64,000 bases of DNA from Dyella flagellata (GTDB lineage Bacteria; Pseudomonadota; Gammaproteobacteria; Xanthomonadales; Rhodanobacteraceae). Both the position numbers and the translations under genes were made by a program. Under the pieces are notes generated by a model. It was not told the DNA's origin. It saw nothing but the letters and a program-made list of their open reading frames with translations, and made no database searches. Below, in pieces: positions 48,549-58,541 of this stretch. The first letter of the stretch is position 1. Every line of letters begins with the position of its first letter. Location: positions 62,001 to 126,000 of the forward strand of contig NZ_BSOA01000049.1 of the NCBI RefSeq assembly GCF_030160275.1, in the 5' to 3' direction.

Positions 48549-49817
48549 TTATTGGGCTTGCACGTTTACGGACGAACCGTCGTGCAAATCATCCATTGGC
48601 GATACCACCACGCTGTCACCCACATTGACCGAGGCGGGAATCAGACGCATGTCGCCAAGCTGTTGTGGGGCCGGTTGCACTGTCTGCTGGTGTGCCTTGC
48701 CGTCCACCACGACAAACACGCTGTCGCTGCCGTCACGCTTCACGATAGCCTTGGCCGGCACCAGCACGCCCTTTGGCGCCTGCTGCGTGGCGACGGCCGG
48801 TTTCGCTTCGAGGAAAGACACGCGCACGCCCATGTCAGGCACCACGCGGGCATCCTTCTTTTCGATGGCAACGCGCACTTTCACCGTCGCCTTGCCGCGA
48901 TCGGCCGCCGGCACGATGGCTATGACATGCGCGGGAATGCGCCAGTCCGGATATGCATCCAGCACGGCCTCGGCCGGCATGTTCGGCGTGACACGACCGA
49001 TATAGGCTTCATTGACGTCCACGTCCACCTCCAGCGAATCCATGTCCACGATGGTGCCGATGCCCGTGCGCGTGAAGCCGCCGCCAGCGGAGAAGGGAGA
49101 CACCACTTCACCCACTTGCGCATCCTTGGTGGTGATCACGCCATCGAACGGCGCGCGAATAAGACAGTAGCCGTAGTTGACTTGTGCTTCGGTCACCTGC
49201 GCATCGGCGGCTACAGCATTTTTCTGTTGCGAGGCCAATTGCGCACGCGTGCTGTTGGCCAGCGTACGCGCCTGCTCTGCCGCCTGCTTGGACACCAGGC
49301 CCTGCTTGGCCAAGGCTTCGTCGCGGTCGGCGTCGCGCAGGTTTTGCGCCAGCTGCGCCCCGTACTGGTCCACCAGAGCATGCCCTGCCTTGGCTTGGGC
49401 AACAGCCGCATCGAGCGCGGCCTTGTACTGGCTGTCATCGAGCTTGGCCAGGATCTGGCCTTGCTTGACGCGATCGCCTTCCTCGATCAGCACCGCCGTC
49501 AAGGTGCCGGTGATCTGCGCGGAAACCGTGGCCTGGCGACGCGCGGTGACATAACCCGTCGCCTGCAGCACCGCGCCCGCAGAGGGGTCGCTGCTCGCGG
49601 CGACAGCCTGCGCGACGTGGACTTGTATGGGCCGATGAGCGAACCACCAGCCGCCGAAGCCGAGTGCCAGCAGCACCAGCACGATGCCGCCGACGATCCA
49701 CGGCCAAGGCCCTGGACCTCCACCCCCACGTCCACCGGCGCCGGAAACCGAACCCGAATGATGTTCGCGCTGGTGACGCTCGATCTTCAGTTCCTTCAGT
49801 AGATCGGTATTGCTCAC
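48549..49817 (-). CDS. Periplasmic adaptor protein (MacA/HlyD type)
   Basis: About 422 residues from a GTG at 49817. Domain order: one inner-membrane anchor (WIVGGIVLVLLALGFGGWWF), a barrel/lipoyl segment, an alpha-helical hairpin (KAALDAAVAQAKAGHALVDQ to ARTLANSTRAQLASQQ), then beta-barrel and membrane-proximal parts (RAPFDGVITTKDAQVGEVVS). It links the ABC transporter to an outer-membrane channel such as TolC. First gene of the operon. A palindrome 82 bp upstream is a likely operator. Confidence 0.9.
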   Translation of the reverse strand: MSNTDLLKELKIERHQREHHSGSVSGAGGRGGGGPGPWPWIVGGIVLVLLALGFGGWWFAHRPIQVHVAQAVAASSDPSAGAVLQATGYVTARRQATVSAQITGTLTAVLIEEGDRVKQGQILAKLDDSQYKAALDAAVAQAKAGHALVDQYGAQLAQNLRDADRDEALAKQGLVSKQAAEQARTLANSTRAQLASQQKNAVAADAQVTEAQVNYGYCLIRAPFDGVITTKDAQVGEVVSPFSAGGGFTRTGIGTIVDMDSLEVDVDVNEAYIGRVTPNMPAEAVLDAYPDWRIPAHVIAIVPAADRGKATVKVRVAIEKKDARVVPDMGVRVSFLEAKPAVATQQAPKGVLVPAKAIVKRDGSDSVFVVVDGKAHQQTVQPAPQQLGDMRLIPASVNVGDSVVVSPMDDLHDGSSVNVQAQ

Positions 49818-49898
49818 GCTCGTGTCCTATTGTCCCCGATATGCGCACGATAACGGGCCGGAGAGAGCCCTGCCACGTGCGCCCATCAACCTATGCCA

Positions 49899-49912
49899 AT
49901 GACAGCTGTCAT
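49899..49912. promoter_or_regulatory. Candidate TetR-type operator upstream of the exporter operon
   Basis: Perfect 14-bp palindrome ATGACAGCTGTCAT. TetR-family repressors often bind such TGACA-n-TGTCA sites. It lies 82 bases before the adaptor start and 187 before the divergent FAH gene; no regulator gene is adjacent. The rest of this 281-bp gap shows no gene. Confidence 0.4.
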
Positions 49913-50098
49913 GTTCAAACGACGTGTGAGCGGGCCGGGAATCGACACTACCGATGGCGCCCGCCATTTGCCTGGAGTCGTCATTCTCGCTTGCGTGCCG
50001 CTGACTTCCCATCGCAGGTGGCGCTGACTGCTGCCAAACGGCGATACCTGCCATGGCTATCTTCTTGCCAGGTGCATGAAGCTGCTACCCTTTTTGCC

Positions 50099-50785
50099 AT
50101 GCGCTACGTCATCGATCCTCCTGTCATGCCCAGCCTTCCGGTAATCGGCCGCGAAGAACGTTTTCCGGTCCGCCGCATTTTCTGCATTGGACGCAACTAC
50201 GCCGAGCATGCGCGCGAAATGGGCGCCACTGTAGACGCTTCGGCTCCCATGTTCTTCTGTAAACCTGCTGATGCGGTGGTGACAGACGGTGCGGACGTGC
50301 CCTATCCGTCAGCCACCAGCGAGCTGCACCACGAAGTGGAGATGGTGGTCGCCTTGCAGGCAGGCGGCCACGACCTGGATGCCGCGCGGGCTGCACAGGC
50401 GATCTTCGGCTACGGTGTCGGGCTCGATCTCACCCGCCGCGACCTTCAGGCAGCGGCCAAGGCCAAGAGCCATCCGTGGGACGTGGCCAAGGCGTTCGAC
50501 CACTCGGCGCCCGTTTCTGCTTTGATGCCGGCGAATTTGGCCGCCCCGCGCGCGGATACTCGCATCAGCCTGAAAGTGAACGATGGACTGCGCCAGGAAG
50601 CGAAGCTCGGCGACATGGTGCATGGCGTGACGGACATCATCGTCGCCTTGTCGAAGTTGTTCGAGCTCAAGCCGGGGGATCTGATTTTTACCGGCACGCC
50701 AGCCGGCGTAGCGGCACTGCAACGCGGCGATTGCTTCCGCGCCGAACTGCAAGACATCGCGATGCTCGAAGGCAGGGTCATTTAA
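50099..50785 (+). CDS. Fumarylacetoacetate hydrolase (FAH) family protein
   Basis: About 228 residues: [31 protein letters not shown] (metal-binding acidic residues), [14 protein letters not shown] and [11 protein letters not shown]. The family hydrolyses C-C bonds of acylpyruvates such as fumarylpyruvate or acts as oxaloacetate decarboxylase (FAHD1-like). Which one cannot be told from context. I chose the ATG at 50099; longer in-frame starts give an extension with no family similarity. Confidence 0.9.
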   Translation: MRYVIDPPVMPSLPVIGREERFPVRRIFCIGRNYAEHAREMGATVDASAPMFFCKPADAVVTDGADVPYPSATSELHHEVEMVVALQAGGHDLDAARAAQAIFGYGVGLDLTRRDLQAAAKAKSHPWDVAKAFDHSAPVSALMPANLAAPRADTRISLKVNDGLRQEAKLGDMVHGVTDIIVALSKLFELKPGDLIFTGTPAGVAALQRGDCFRAELQDIAMLEGRVI

Positions 50786-50870
50786 GGATGCTCGATCCTT
50801 GCCTCACGGGCAGCACACCCATGCATTACAGTCCACAATGCCATCCGGCGTACAACCTGGGGAGACGACA

Positions 50871-51272
50871 ATGAGCGTGTTGCAGGAATTCAAAGAATTT
50901 GCCATGCGCGGCAACGTGGTCGACATGGCGGTAGGCGTCGTCATCGGTGGCGCGTTCGGCAAGATCGTCACCTCGCTGGTGAACGACGTAATCATGCCGC
51001 CGCTCGGCTGGATCACCGGCGGCATCGACTTCTCCGCCATGAAGGTGGTTATCCGGCAAGCCGACAACAGCAATCCTGCGCACAAGATCCCCGAAATCGC
51101 CATCGCCTACGGCAGTTTCATCAACAGCATCATTGCTTTTCTGATCGTCGCCTTCGCGATCTTCATGCTGGTGAAGTTCATTAACCGGTTCTACACCAAA
51201 GCCGCCGCTGCCACACCGCCGGAAGTGGTGCTGCTGACGGAAATCCGCGATCTGTTGAAGAGCAAGCAATAG
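50871..51272 (+). CDS. mscL: Large-conductance mechanosensitive channel MscL
   Basis: About 133 residues with the MscL amphipathic N-terminus ([20 protein letters not shown]), first helix [19 protein letters not shown], a periplasmic loop, second helix ([20 protein letters not shown]) and a cytoplasmic C-terminal helix [11 protein letters not shown]. It opens under hypo-osmotic shock. GGGGAGA precedes the ATG at 50871. Stands alone between FAH and the M28 peptidase. Confidence 0.97.
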   Translation: MSVLQEFKEFAMRGNVVDMAVGVVIGGAFGKIVTSLVNDVIMPPLGWITGGIDFSAMKVVIRQADNSNPAHKIPEIAIAYGSFINSIIAFLIVAFAIFMLVKFINRFYTKAAAATPPEVVLLTEIRDLLKSKQ

Positions 51273-51358
51273 CGCATTGCCTCAACGGGCATGACTTTCG
51301 GCCTAAGCGCGTCTGGAGACGAGCCCCATAATGCGGGGTTCGTCACCAGGAGCCGCCC

Positions 51359-52804
51359 ATGCATCGCCCCTCCCTCACCCTGCTCGCCGCCAGCCTCATG
51401 CTGGCTACCGGACTTGTTTGCGCCAAGGAGGCACCCACCACGATTCCCGCCTCCGCCGTACAGACCGCCGAACAATTGCGCGACAAGGCGATGCACGACG
51501 ACACCGCGTACAAAGTGGTGGCAGGCCTGACCACCGAAGTGGGGGCCCGCCTGGCTGGTGGCGTGAATGATCAACGCGCGCGCGACTGGATGGTAGCGAA
51601 GTTCAAGACGCTGGGATTCGACAAGGTCTATACCGAAGCGGTGACCTATCCATTGTGGGTGCGCCGTAGTGAGCATGGCGCCATCGTGGCTCCGTTCCCG
51701 CAACCGCTTACGCTCATTGCACTGGGTTATTCGCCCGCTACGCCCAAGGGCGGGCTCACCGCGCAAGTGGTGCAGTTCGCCGATCTGGATGCCTTGAAAG
51801 CAGCCGATCCGGCCAGCGTGAAAGGCAAGATCGTGTACATCGGCGAACGCATGCAGCGGCACAAGGATGGACTGGACTACGGCCGCATCGGCTCGCCGAT
51901 CCGCGTCGAGGGTCCGGTGCTGGCACAGCAAAAAGGCGCAGCCGGCTTCCTGCTGCGCTCGGCCGGCACGGATGCCAATAGCCGCACGCCACACACCGGC
52001 GTTACCGGTTTCACGGATCCGACCAAGGCGATCCCCGCCGCCGCGCTGTCCAATCCGGACGCCGATCAGCTGGAACGCGTACTCGCCCACGGCCAGCCGG
52101 TCACGGTGAAGCTCGATCTGGATTGCGGCATCGAAGGCCAATACACCGGCGCGAACGTGATCGGCGAGATCACCGGCAGCAAGTATCCCGACCAGGTGAT
52201 CGCCATCGGTGGCCACCTGGATTCCTGGGATCCGGGCACGGGCGCCATCGATGACGGCGCCGGCGTGGCGATCGCCGTAGGCGCGGCCAAACTGATCCAT
52301 GACCTGCCGCAACGGCCCGAACGCACCATCCGCGTGATTGCGTTCGCCAACGAAGAAATGGGCCTGTGGGGTGGTCGCGCCTACGCTGACAAGCATGCGG
52401 CGGAGGTGAGCAAATTCCAGCTCGGCACCGAGTCGGATTTCGGCGCCGGCCCGGTGTGGCGCATGACCGCCAGCGTGAAGCCCGAGGCCCGTGGCGCCAT
52501 CCAGCAGATCGCCAAAGTGCTGGCCCCCATCGGCGTGAGTTATGACCCCAATAAGCCCGGCGGCGGCGGTTCGGATCTATCGCAGATGCACGGCAAGGGC
52601 ATGGCGGCGCTGACCCTCATGCAAGACGGCACCAACTACTTCGACTGGCACCACACCGCCAACGACACGCTGGACAAGATCGACCCCAAGCAGCTGGCGC
52701 AGAACGTGGCGGTGTACGCCGTGTTCTCGTATATGGCTGCGCAGGCGAACGGCGATTTCGGCTCAGCGCCGGGCGCGTTTGCGCATGACGGGGCCGAGGA
52801 CTGA
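51359..52804 (+). CDS. Secreted M28 family metallopeptidase (carboxypeptidase Q-like)
   Basis: 481 residues: signal peptide ending near AKEA, a PA domain (about 130-240) inserted before the M28 catalytic core. Zinc ligands and catalytic residues appear in GGHLDSWDPGTGAIDDGAG, FANEEMGLWGGRAYAD and TNYFDWHHTANDTLD. Plasma glutamate carboxypeptidase/aminopeptidase-type enzymes cleave dipeptides. Probably periplasmic or secreted. A 30-bp palindrome follows its stop. Confidence 0.92.
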   Translation: MHRPSLTLLAASLMLATGLVCAKEAPTTIPASAVQTAEQLRDKAMHDDTAYKVVAGLTTEVGARLAGGVNDQRARDWMVAKFKTLGFDKVYTEAVTYPLWVRRSEHGAIVAPFPQPLTLIALGYSPATPKGGLTAQVVQFADLDALKAADPASVKGKIVYIGERMQRHKDGLDYGRIGSPIRVEGPVLAQQKGAAGFLLRSAGTDANSRTPHTGVTGFTDPTKAIPAAALSNPDADQLERVLAHGQPVTVKLDLDCGIEGQYTGANVIGEITGSKYPDQVIAIGGHLDSWDPGTGAIDDGAGVAIAVGAAKLIHDLPQRPERTIRVIAFANEEMGLWGGRAYADKHAAEVSKFQLGTESDFGAGPVWRMTASVKPEARGAIQQIAKVLAPIGVSYDPNKPGGGGSDLSQMHGKGMAALTLMQDGTNYFDWHHTANDTLDKIDPKQLAQNVAVYAVFSYMAAQANGDFGSAPGAFAHDGAED

Positions 52805-52810
52805 GCTTTT

Positions 52811-52840
52811 GCTCCCCCTCCCCACGTGGGGAGGGGGAGC
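52811..52840. repeat. 30-bp perfect palindrome between convergent genes
   Basis: GCTCCCCCTCCCCAC followed by its exact complement GTGGGGAGGGGGAGC. It separates the M28 peptidase from the marR gene. There is no U-tract after it on either strand, so it is a palindromic element or a Rho-independent-like hairpin without the tail. Confidence 0.6.
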
Positions 52841-53341
52841 CTAACCGCCCTCGCCGAGGGGAGCTGCGACGGCTGCATTCCCCTCGCCTTCCACGGGCGC
52901 TTCTGCGGTATCCAGCGCCTGCAGGTTTTCCTTCAGCCGATTCAGTACGTTCATCGCCTGCGTCATTTCCTCGTAGGTGATGCCCCCGGTACACTCCCGC
53001 CGCAGCTCACGGGCGATGCGCTCCATGTCATCGATCACCTCGCTCGCCTGCGCCGTGGTGTACAGACGCCAGGCGCGACGATCCTTGGGGTCCGGCCGCC
53101 GCTCCACAAAGCCGGCGGCCTGCAGGCGGTCGATCACGCGACCGACCGCGATCGGCTCCATTTCCAGGAATTCGGCCAGCTCGGTCTGCCGCAGGCCTTC
53201 GCGGTGGTACAGCATCTTGGTGGCGCGCCATTGGGCCCGCGTCAAGCCGAATTTCACCGCCCGCCGATCAAAATGCTTGCGAAACAGCAAGGTGATGTCG
53301 TTCAACAGGTAACCGAAGGAAATGTCTTCCGTCTTTGGCAT
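52841..53341 (-). CDS. MarR-family transcriptional regulator
   Basis: About 166 residues with a winged helix (ALTRAQWRATKMLYHREGLRQ, QTELAEFLEMEPIAVGRVID and the wing RRPDPKDRRAWRLYTT). MarR proteins sense phenolic or oxidative signals and repress nearby genes. It diverges from the macro-domain gene with only 44 bp between starts, so it may control it. The stop directly touches the 30-bp palindrome. Tail is acidic and low complexity. Confidence 0.88.
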   Translation of the reverse strand: MPKTEDISFGYLLNDITLLFRKHFDRRAVKFGLTRAQWRATKMLYHREGLRQTELAEFLEMEPIAVGRVIDRLQAAGFVERRPDPKDRRAWRLYTTAQASEVIDDMERIARELRRECTGGITYEEMTQAMNVLNRLKENLQALDTAEAPVEGEGNAAVAAPLGEGG

Positions 53342-53385
53342 GATGCAAGCGCCCAGGGCCACGTTGTGCAAGCATAAGCCCAAAT

Positions 53386-53907
53386 ATGCCCATTAGCGTT
53401 GTCACCTCCGACCTGACCCGGCTGGTTCTGGATGCCATCGTGAACGCCGCCAACTCCGCCCTGCTGGGTGGAGGCGGGGTGGATGGCGCTATCCACCGTG
53501 CCGCCGGTCCAGGCCTGCTGGAAGCTTGCAAAGCCTTGCCGCAGGTCGCACCGGGCGTGCGCTGTCCAACGGGCGAGGCACGCATCACGCCAGGCTTCTT
53601 GCTGCCCGCACGCTATGTGATCCATACGGTGGGACCGGTGTGGAAGGGCGGCCATCACGGCGAGCCCGAATTGCTGGCTCAATGCTACCGCTCGTCCGTC
53701 GCGCTGGCAGTCAGGCATGAGGTCAGGAGCATGGGCTTTCCGGCCATCAGTTGTGGCGTGTATGGCTATCCCCCGGAGCAAGCCGCACGCGTGGCAATAG
53801 CCGCTTTGCGTGACGCTCTGACCGCCCATGCCGCGTTGGACGTCCAGCTGTGCTGCTTTGACGAACGCATGGCCGCCATCTGGCGGGAAGCGCTCAATCG
53901 AGCTTGA
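53386..53907 (+). CDS. Macro-domain protein (ADP-ribose/O-acetyl-ADP-ribose hydrolase type)
   Basis: 173 residues. [26 protein letters not shown] is the ADP-ribose-binding core, and [20 protein letters not shown] closes the site, as in YmdB-type macro domains. These remove ADP-ribose or deacetylate O-acetyl-ADP-ribose. It is divergent from a MarR regulator and its 3' end overlaps the batD stop by 14 bp on the opposite strand. Confidence 0.9.
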   Translation: MPISVVTSDLTRLVLDAIVNAANSALLGGGGVDGAIHRAAGPGLLEACKALPQVAPGVRCPTGEARITPGFLLPARYVIHTVGPVWKGGHHGEPELLAQCYRSSVALAVRHEVRSMGFPAISCGVYGYPPEQAARVAIAALRDALTAHAALDVQLCCFDERMAAIWREALNRA

Positions 53908-55630
53908 ACGGATACAGCGGCGGCAGCGGCGACTCCGTTTCGACTTGCTTATCCTGCCGCCATGCGAACCCATGGGCGAAAACCGTGGCGAGGTCGATGC
54001 GGCGTTCGGCCGGCCCGCCGGCATATTGCTCGCGCTGTAGCTGCCCGATGACCACACGTTGCTCATCGGAGGCCAGCAACTCGGCAACCTGCCCCAGATT
54101 CCGCAATTCTGGCCGCTCGCCACGTGCCCAGGCGAGCAAACGGCGCGCCTGGGCAGGATGATCATCCCCCCGTGCCGCATCCAGAAAGGCCTGGCGTAGC
54201 GCTCGCGCGGAATCGACCGGTTCCAGACGCTGCTTCGCCTTGGCTGGCGCCGGAGAGCGCTTGCGCCAGTAAAGCCATGCGAATACTGCTGAGCTGATCA
54301 ACCACAACGCGATGCTGCATAGAGCGATCCTGCGCCAGGGCGTGGACGATGCAGTGGACGCGGTTTGCTCCGTAACTGGCGAAGGCGCACTGACGGGTGC
54401 TGCAGACGAAGCGGCCAAGCCAGGCTGGGGGCTCGGGGCAGCTGCCGCCTGGGCACCGTTTGCCGCCAGCACGGTCAAGCTGTGCGACGGAATGGTGGCG
54501 ATACGCTTCTGCCCGCTTTGCACGTCGAACCAGGTAAGGGTGATTTCTGGAATGGTCAGCACGCCGGCATGTTGTGGGAAGATCGCAAAACCACGCTCGC
54601 TATGACCGGTCAGCCATTGGCCATCGTCATGGGTGCTGGTGCTGGGCTGATCGGGATAAACCGTGGCACCGTCAATCGCCGGCAAGCTCAACGAAGGCAG
54701 CGCATCACCTGACAGGCCTTGCGCATTCACGCTCAGGCGCAGATTGAGCGGCTGCCCGGCGGAGATCTTGTCGTCGCTGGGCAAGCCTTGCAGGCTGAGC
54801 GACAGCGAGCGCGCGGGAAGCCAGCTGGTTTTGCCCCAATCCGCGGGCGGCGCCTGTACTTGGATCTTCACTTGCGGCGAATCGGCCGTAACCGGCGTAG
54901 TGTTGCCGAACAGACCACCAGGATTGAAAAAGCCGCCCGGGTCGTTGGGATTACCGCGATCGATCATCTCGCCCTGAAATTCAATGCCCGGGATGGTCAG
55001 CACGCCGGCATGACGCGGCGTAAGCGCATAGCGGCGCTCCACGACATGGTAGCGATGGCCGTTGCGAACGGCTTCGTAGCTGATGTCATTGCCAAGCTGA
55101 CGCAGCTCCGCGTCGCCAGCATCCGGATTGGGCAGGTTGCCGCCGTCAAGATCGCCGCTGTAAAACAGCCGTACGGTATAAAGAATCTGCTGCCCGGCGT
55201 AGACGCGATTGGAACTTGCGGCGGCTTCAACGAATACGTCCTTGCCCGCGTCGGCGCCGGCCGAGTTATCCGCTGGTCCGACATGCAGGCTCAATGGACT
55301 GGTCTGGCTGCCGGCGATCGTCAAGGCCGGAATCTTGAGATCGCCTTCGTGTTTGGGACGCAATGCGATGCCGATGATCAGCTCGGCGCTCTGCCGGCCA
55401 TTGACAATGCTGAGCGAGCTGTTGGTGGAAGTACGCAGCACGTCGAAATCACGATCCAGTGCACTGAGGTCCGGCGTATTTACACTGACCGCGTCGCCGA
55501 TATGCAAGTTGAGCGTAACTGTTTCGCCGAGATGCACATCGGTGCGATCCAAGGTGGCTTGCACCTTGGCGGCCACCGCCATCCACGGCCATAGCAGGCA
55601 AAAAACACCCAACAACCAACACCGTTTCAC
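53894..55630 (-). CDS. batD: BatD-family protein
   Basis: 578 residues: signal peptide ([20 protein letters not shown]), several immunoglobulin-like beta domains typical of BatD ([20 protein letters not shown]), a membrane helix at about 435-455 ([22 protein letters not shown]) and a cytoplasmic tail. Last gene of the MoxR/Bat operon, whose products are tied to stress resistance and envelope function in other bacteria. Its ATG overlaps the stop of the VWA/TPR gene. Confidence 0.9.
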   Translation of the reverse strand: MKRCWLLGVFCLLWPWMAVAAKVQATLDRTDVHLGETVTLNLHIGDAVSVNTPDLSALDRDFDVLRTSTNSSLSIVNGRQSAELIIGIALRPKHEGDLKIPALTIAGSQTSPLSLHVGPADNSAGADAGKDVFVEAAASSNRVYAGQQILYTVRLFYSGDLDGGNLPNPDAGDAELRQLGNDISYEAVRNGHRYHVVERRYALTPRHAGVLTIPGIEFQGEMIDRGNPNDPGGFFNPGGLFGNTTPVTADSPQVKIQVQAPPADWGKTSWLPARSLSLSLQGLPSDDKISAGQPLNLRLSVNAQGLSGDALPSLSLPAIDGATVYPDQPSTSTHDDGQWLTGHSERGFAIFPQHAGVLTIPEITLTWFDVQSGQKRIATIPSHSLTVLAANGAQAAAAPSPQPGLAASSAAPVSAPSPVTEQTASTASSTPWRRIALCSIALWLISSAVFAWLYWRKRSPAPAKAKQRLEPVDSARALRQAFLDAARGDDHPAQARRLLAWARGERPELRNLGQVAELLASDEQRVVIGQLQREQYAGGPAERRIDLATVFAHGFAWRQDKQVETESPLPPLYPFKLD

Positions 55631-57567
55631 GGCTGCTCTCCTTCCACCGCCTGGCCGCCCATGCGGGCGCGGTATTCCAGCTCGAACTTCTTTCTCAGCA
55701 ACGCGCCCGGATCGTCAGGCACGCGCTGCAAATCGCGACGCACGTCGTTGGGCAGCCTGGACAGCGGATCGTCACTATCGACCGCTCCCAGTTCATGCAC
55801 GGGCGCTGTGGATTTCCGTTGCGCGTCAGCCAAGGCTTTATCCATCTGAGCCCGCAAACCCTGCTGCGCTTTGGCTGACTGCGCTCGCTCGCTACTGGAC
55901 GCAGGAGCGGGGGCTTGCTTCGATGCGTTCTGTGGCGAGGAGGCACTCATATCGCGCTGACTGTCTTGTAAGGGCTTGCCATTGGCAGCATTGGACTCGC
56001 TTTGCGCTTGCCGGTCCTGCCCTTGCTGCGCTTGCCTAGACTCATCGCCCGCTGCGGATGACTGCTGCTGACCAGACTGACCACTGCGCTGTCCTTGGCC
56101 ATGCTGCTGACCGGGTGATTGCCCGGCTTGACCGTTGGGGTTGTTCCGGCCGCTCTGTCCGCCCGACTGCTGTTGTGGCGACGACGATTGCGCCTGCTGC
56201 TGTTGCTTGCGCAGCGCCGCTTCCACCAACTTGCGGTTGGCTTGGGCATCCGCGTTGTGCGGACCGAGTTGCAAAGCTTGATCGTAAGCCTTGATGGCAT
56301 CTTGATAACGCCCCAGCTGGGCAAGCGAGTTGCCCAAGTTGTATTGCGCATCCGTGCCCTTGGCGTACTGCAGGGCTTCTGCTGCCGCAGCGTAATCTTT
56401 GGCACGATAGGCGGCTGCACCTCGCAACGCGGGATCCCGAGCAAGCTGCTGTGCTTTGCCGGCGTCTCCCTGACGCAATGCACTGGCCGCCTGCTGATCC
56501 GCGCGCTGCCACCAATCCCGCCAACCCGTGGCCTTGGCGTTAGTGGGCAATAGCGGCAGCAAAACCAGCGGTAGCAGCAAGACCCAGCCACGGCGGAAGG
56601 CCATGGCCGCAACCAGCAGCAGTGGCAGCAGCAACCAGGGGCCACGGTCTTGCCACACATCCGCTTCCTGCCCCCGGGCAACAGATGCGTGCCGTGTGGC
56701 TTGCAATTGCGCATGCAACGCGGCGATGTCCTGGTTGTCCGCGTTCATCGTCACATAGCGGCCGCCACCCGCTTCGGCGAGGGCACGCAAGTCCGCGTCG
56801 TTGCGGCGGGCGATGGCGATATTGCCCTGATCGTCGTGCGCGAAGCTGCCATCGGCCTTGGCGACTGGCGCGCCCTGCGTGGTACCGATACCCAACACGG
56901 ATACGTGGACACCGGCGGACAGCGCCGCACGTGCCGCTGCCTGGGCATTGGAATCGGCGTCGTCGGTCACCAACACGATCGAGCCACTATCCAGCTTGGC
57001 GTCGTGAATCAGTTTCACGCCCTGCTCGATGGCTTGCGCGGCGTTGTCGCCGTCAACCGGCATCACATCCGGAGACATCGCCTCCAGCAGCGCATCCAGG
57101 CTGTGGGCATCGCTGGTCAGCGGCGCCACCACAAAGGATTGCCCGGCATAGCCGATCAGTGCGTTCAAACCGTCCTGGTTGGCCTGCAGCAGGTCGCGTA
57201 CCTTGTAGCGCGCGCGTTCAATGCGGCTTGGCAGCACGTCGCGCGCCAACGTGTGTTGCGACAGGGACAGCGCCACCACCTGTGCAGCGCGATCGTTGAA
57301 CATCGGCTCGGTCACCCGGCTCCAGGTCGGTCCCGCCAACGCCAATACGCCCAGTGTCCATCCGAGCACAAGCAAACCCGAAGGAACGCGCGTATGACGC
57401 TCATTACCGCTGAGCAAATGTGGCAGCAGTTCCGGGTCGGCCAGTCGACTGAGCGCGCGCTGCGCAGCATCGCCACGCGTACCGATCCATATCAGCAGCG
57501 GCAATGCTAGCAGCCCCAGCAACCATAGGGGCTGGAGGAAATGGAATTGGCGCAATGCCTCGCTCAT
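55627..57567 (-). CDS. VWA-TPR protein (fused BatB/BatC type) with degenerate MIDAS
   Basis: About 646 residues: two N-terminal membrane helices, a VWA domain (about 90-310), a helix (PWLLLPLLLVAAMAFRRG), a TPR region (AQYNLGNSLAQLGRYQDAIK) and a long Gln/Ser-rich disordered tail. The MIDAS position that normally reads DxSxS is Ser101-Leu-Ser103-Gln-His105 (VVALSLSQHTLARD), so metal binding is likely lost. BatB and BatC are separate in many bacteria and fused here. Start at 57567 overlaps the batA stop. Confidence 0.88.
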   Translation of the reverse strand: MSEALRQFHFLQPLWLLGLLALPLLIWIGTRGDAAQRALSRLADPELLPHLLSGNERHTRVPSGLLVLGWTLGVLALAGPTWSRVTEPMFNDRAAQVVALSLSQHTLARDVLPSRIERARYKVRDLLQANQDGLNALIGYAGQSFVVAPLTSDAHSLDALLEAMSPDVMPVDGDNAAQAIEQGVKLIHDAKLDSGSIVLVTDDADSNAQAAARAALSAGVHVSVLGIGTTQGAPVAKADGSFAHDDQGNIAIARRNDADLRALAEAGGGRYVTMNADNQDIAALHAQLQATRHASVARGQEADVWQDRGPWLLLPLLLVAAMAFRRGWVLLLPLVLLPLLPTNAKATGWRDWWQRADQQAASALRQGDAGKAQQLARDPALRGAAAYRAKDYAAAAEALQYAKGTDAQYNLGNSLAQLGRYQDAIKAYDQALQLGPHNADAQANRKLVEAALRKQQQQAQSSSPQQQSGGQSGRNNPNGQAGQSPGQQHGQGQRSGQSGQQQSSAAGDESRQAQQGQDRQAQSESNAANGKPLQDSQRDMSASSPQNASKQAPAPASSSERAQSAKAQQGLRAQMDKALADAQRKSTAPVHELGAVDSDDPLSRLPNDVRRDLQRVPDDPGALLRKKFELEYRARMGGQAVEGEQP

Positions 57568-58541
57568 GCGCCTGCCCCTTTCCAGCGAGGCCACAGCAAG
57601 CCAAGCAACAAACAGGTACCAGCCAACGCCAGCGGCAGGCGAAACAATTCATGATGCAAACGGAACTCGCGCCCCTGCTGAGGCATGGGCTCCAGCGCAT
57701 CGATGGCGCGATAGGCATCGGTGAGCTGGCTGCCATCGGTGGCGCGATAGAACTGGCCGCCGGTTTCATGCGCAATGTAGGTGAGCATGTCCGCGTCCAG
57801 ATCGGCCGAAGGATTGACCACCCTGTCGCCGAACAGCCCCGGAACAACCAAGCGGTTCGCACCGATGCCGATGGTATAGATGCGCACACCGGCGGCCTTT
57901 GCGGCGCGTGCGGCATCCTGCGGCGAGATGCTGCCGGAGTTGTTCACGCCGTCCGTCAGCAGGATCAGTACCCGGGCCTGGACGGGCAAGGCGGCCAGGC
58001 GCTTCACCGCCACGGCGATCGCATCGCCGATGGCAGTCTCGGTACCCGGCAATCCCACCTCGGCGCTCTGCAACTGCGCACGCACTGCGCCAAGGTCGTA
58101 AGTCAGCGGTGTCACCAGAAATGCGCGAGTGCCGAATAGCACCAGGCCGAGTTCGTCACCGCTGCGACGTGAAATGAAGTCGCTCGCGATCGCTTCCACG
58201 GCACCAAAGCGGCTGAGCTGCTGGCCACCCAGCAGCATGTCAGGCGTCTCCATGCTGCCGGAAAGATCGACCGCCAGCATCATGGCTCGACCGCTATGCG
58301 CATGCGATTGCGGCGGTCCAACGATCTGCGGCCGCGCAGCGGCAGCAAGCAAACTCAGCCAACCGAACGCCAGCAGCCAGGGAGCTGCGCTGCGCGTGGA
58401 GACCTGGCTGCCCACGTTCCACGACAGAGATGCATGCGGCAAGCGCAATGCCTGCCCTGGCGTTACCGATCCCAGGATGCGCCAGACCAGCCACGGCAGC
58501 GGCAGCAATGCGAATACCCAGGGCCACGCGAATTCAGGCAT
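57564..58541 (-). CDS. BatA-type VWA protein
   Basis: 325 residues; N-terminal membrane helices, then a VWA domain with an intact MIDAS Asp92-x-Ser94-x-Ser96 (LAVDLSGSMETPD), LTDGVNNSGSI and further family motifs, and a C-terminal helix. Binds a metal and partner proteins at the membrane. In this operon it is the only VWA protein with a working MIDAS. Overlaps the DUF4381 gene by 8 bp and the next gene by 4. Confidence 0.9.
   Translation of the reverse strand: MPEFAWPWVFALLPLPWLVWRILGSVTPGQALRLPHASLSWNVGSQVSTRSAAPWLLAFGWLSLLAAAARPQIVGPPQSHAHSGRAMMLAVDLSGSMETPDMLLGGQQLSRFGAVEAIASDFISRRSGDELGLVLFGTRAFLVTPLTYDLGAVRAQLQSAEVGLPGTETAIGDAIAVAVKRLAALPVQARVLILLTDGVNNSGSISPQDAARAAKAAGVRIYTIGIGANRLVVPGLFGDRVVNPSADLDADMLTYIAHETGGQFYRATDGSQLTDAYRAIDALEPMPQQGREFRLHHELFRLPLALAGTCLLLGLLWPRWKGAGA

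Noticed and set aside
49818-50098. N-terminal extension of the FAH-family gene starting near 49664
   Set aside because: The extension runs through the adaptor start region, is Arg/Cys-rich without family similarity, and the FAH domain begins normally at 50099.
52811-52840. Perfect palindrome as an intrinsic terminator of the M28 peptidase
   Set aside because: There is no T-run on the proper side of the stem for either gene, so I list it as a repeat only.
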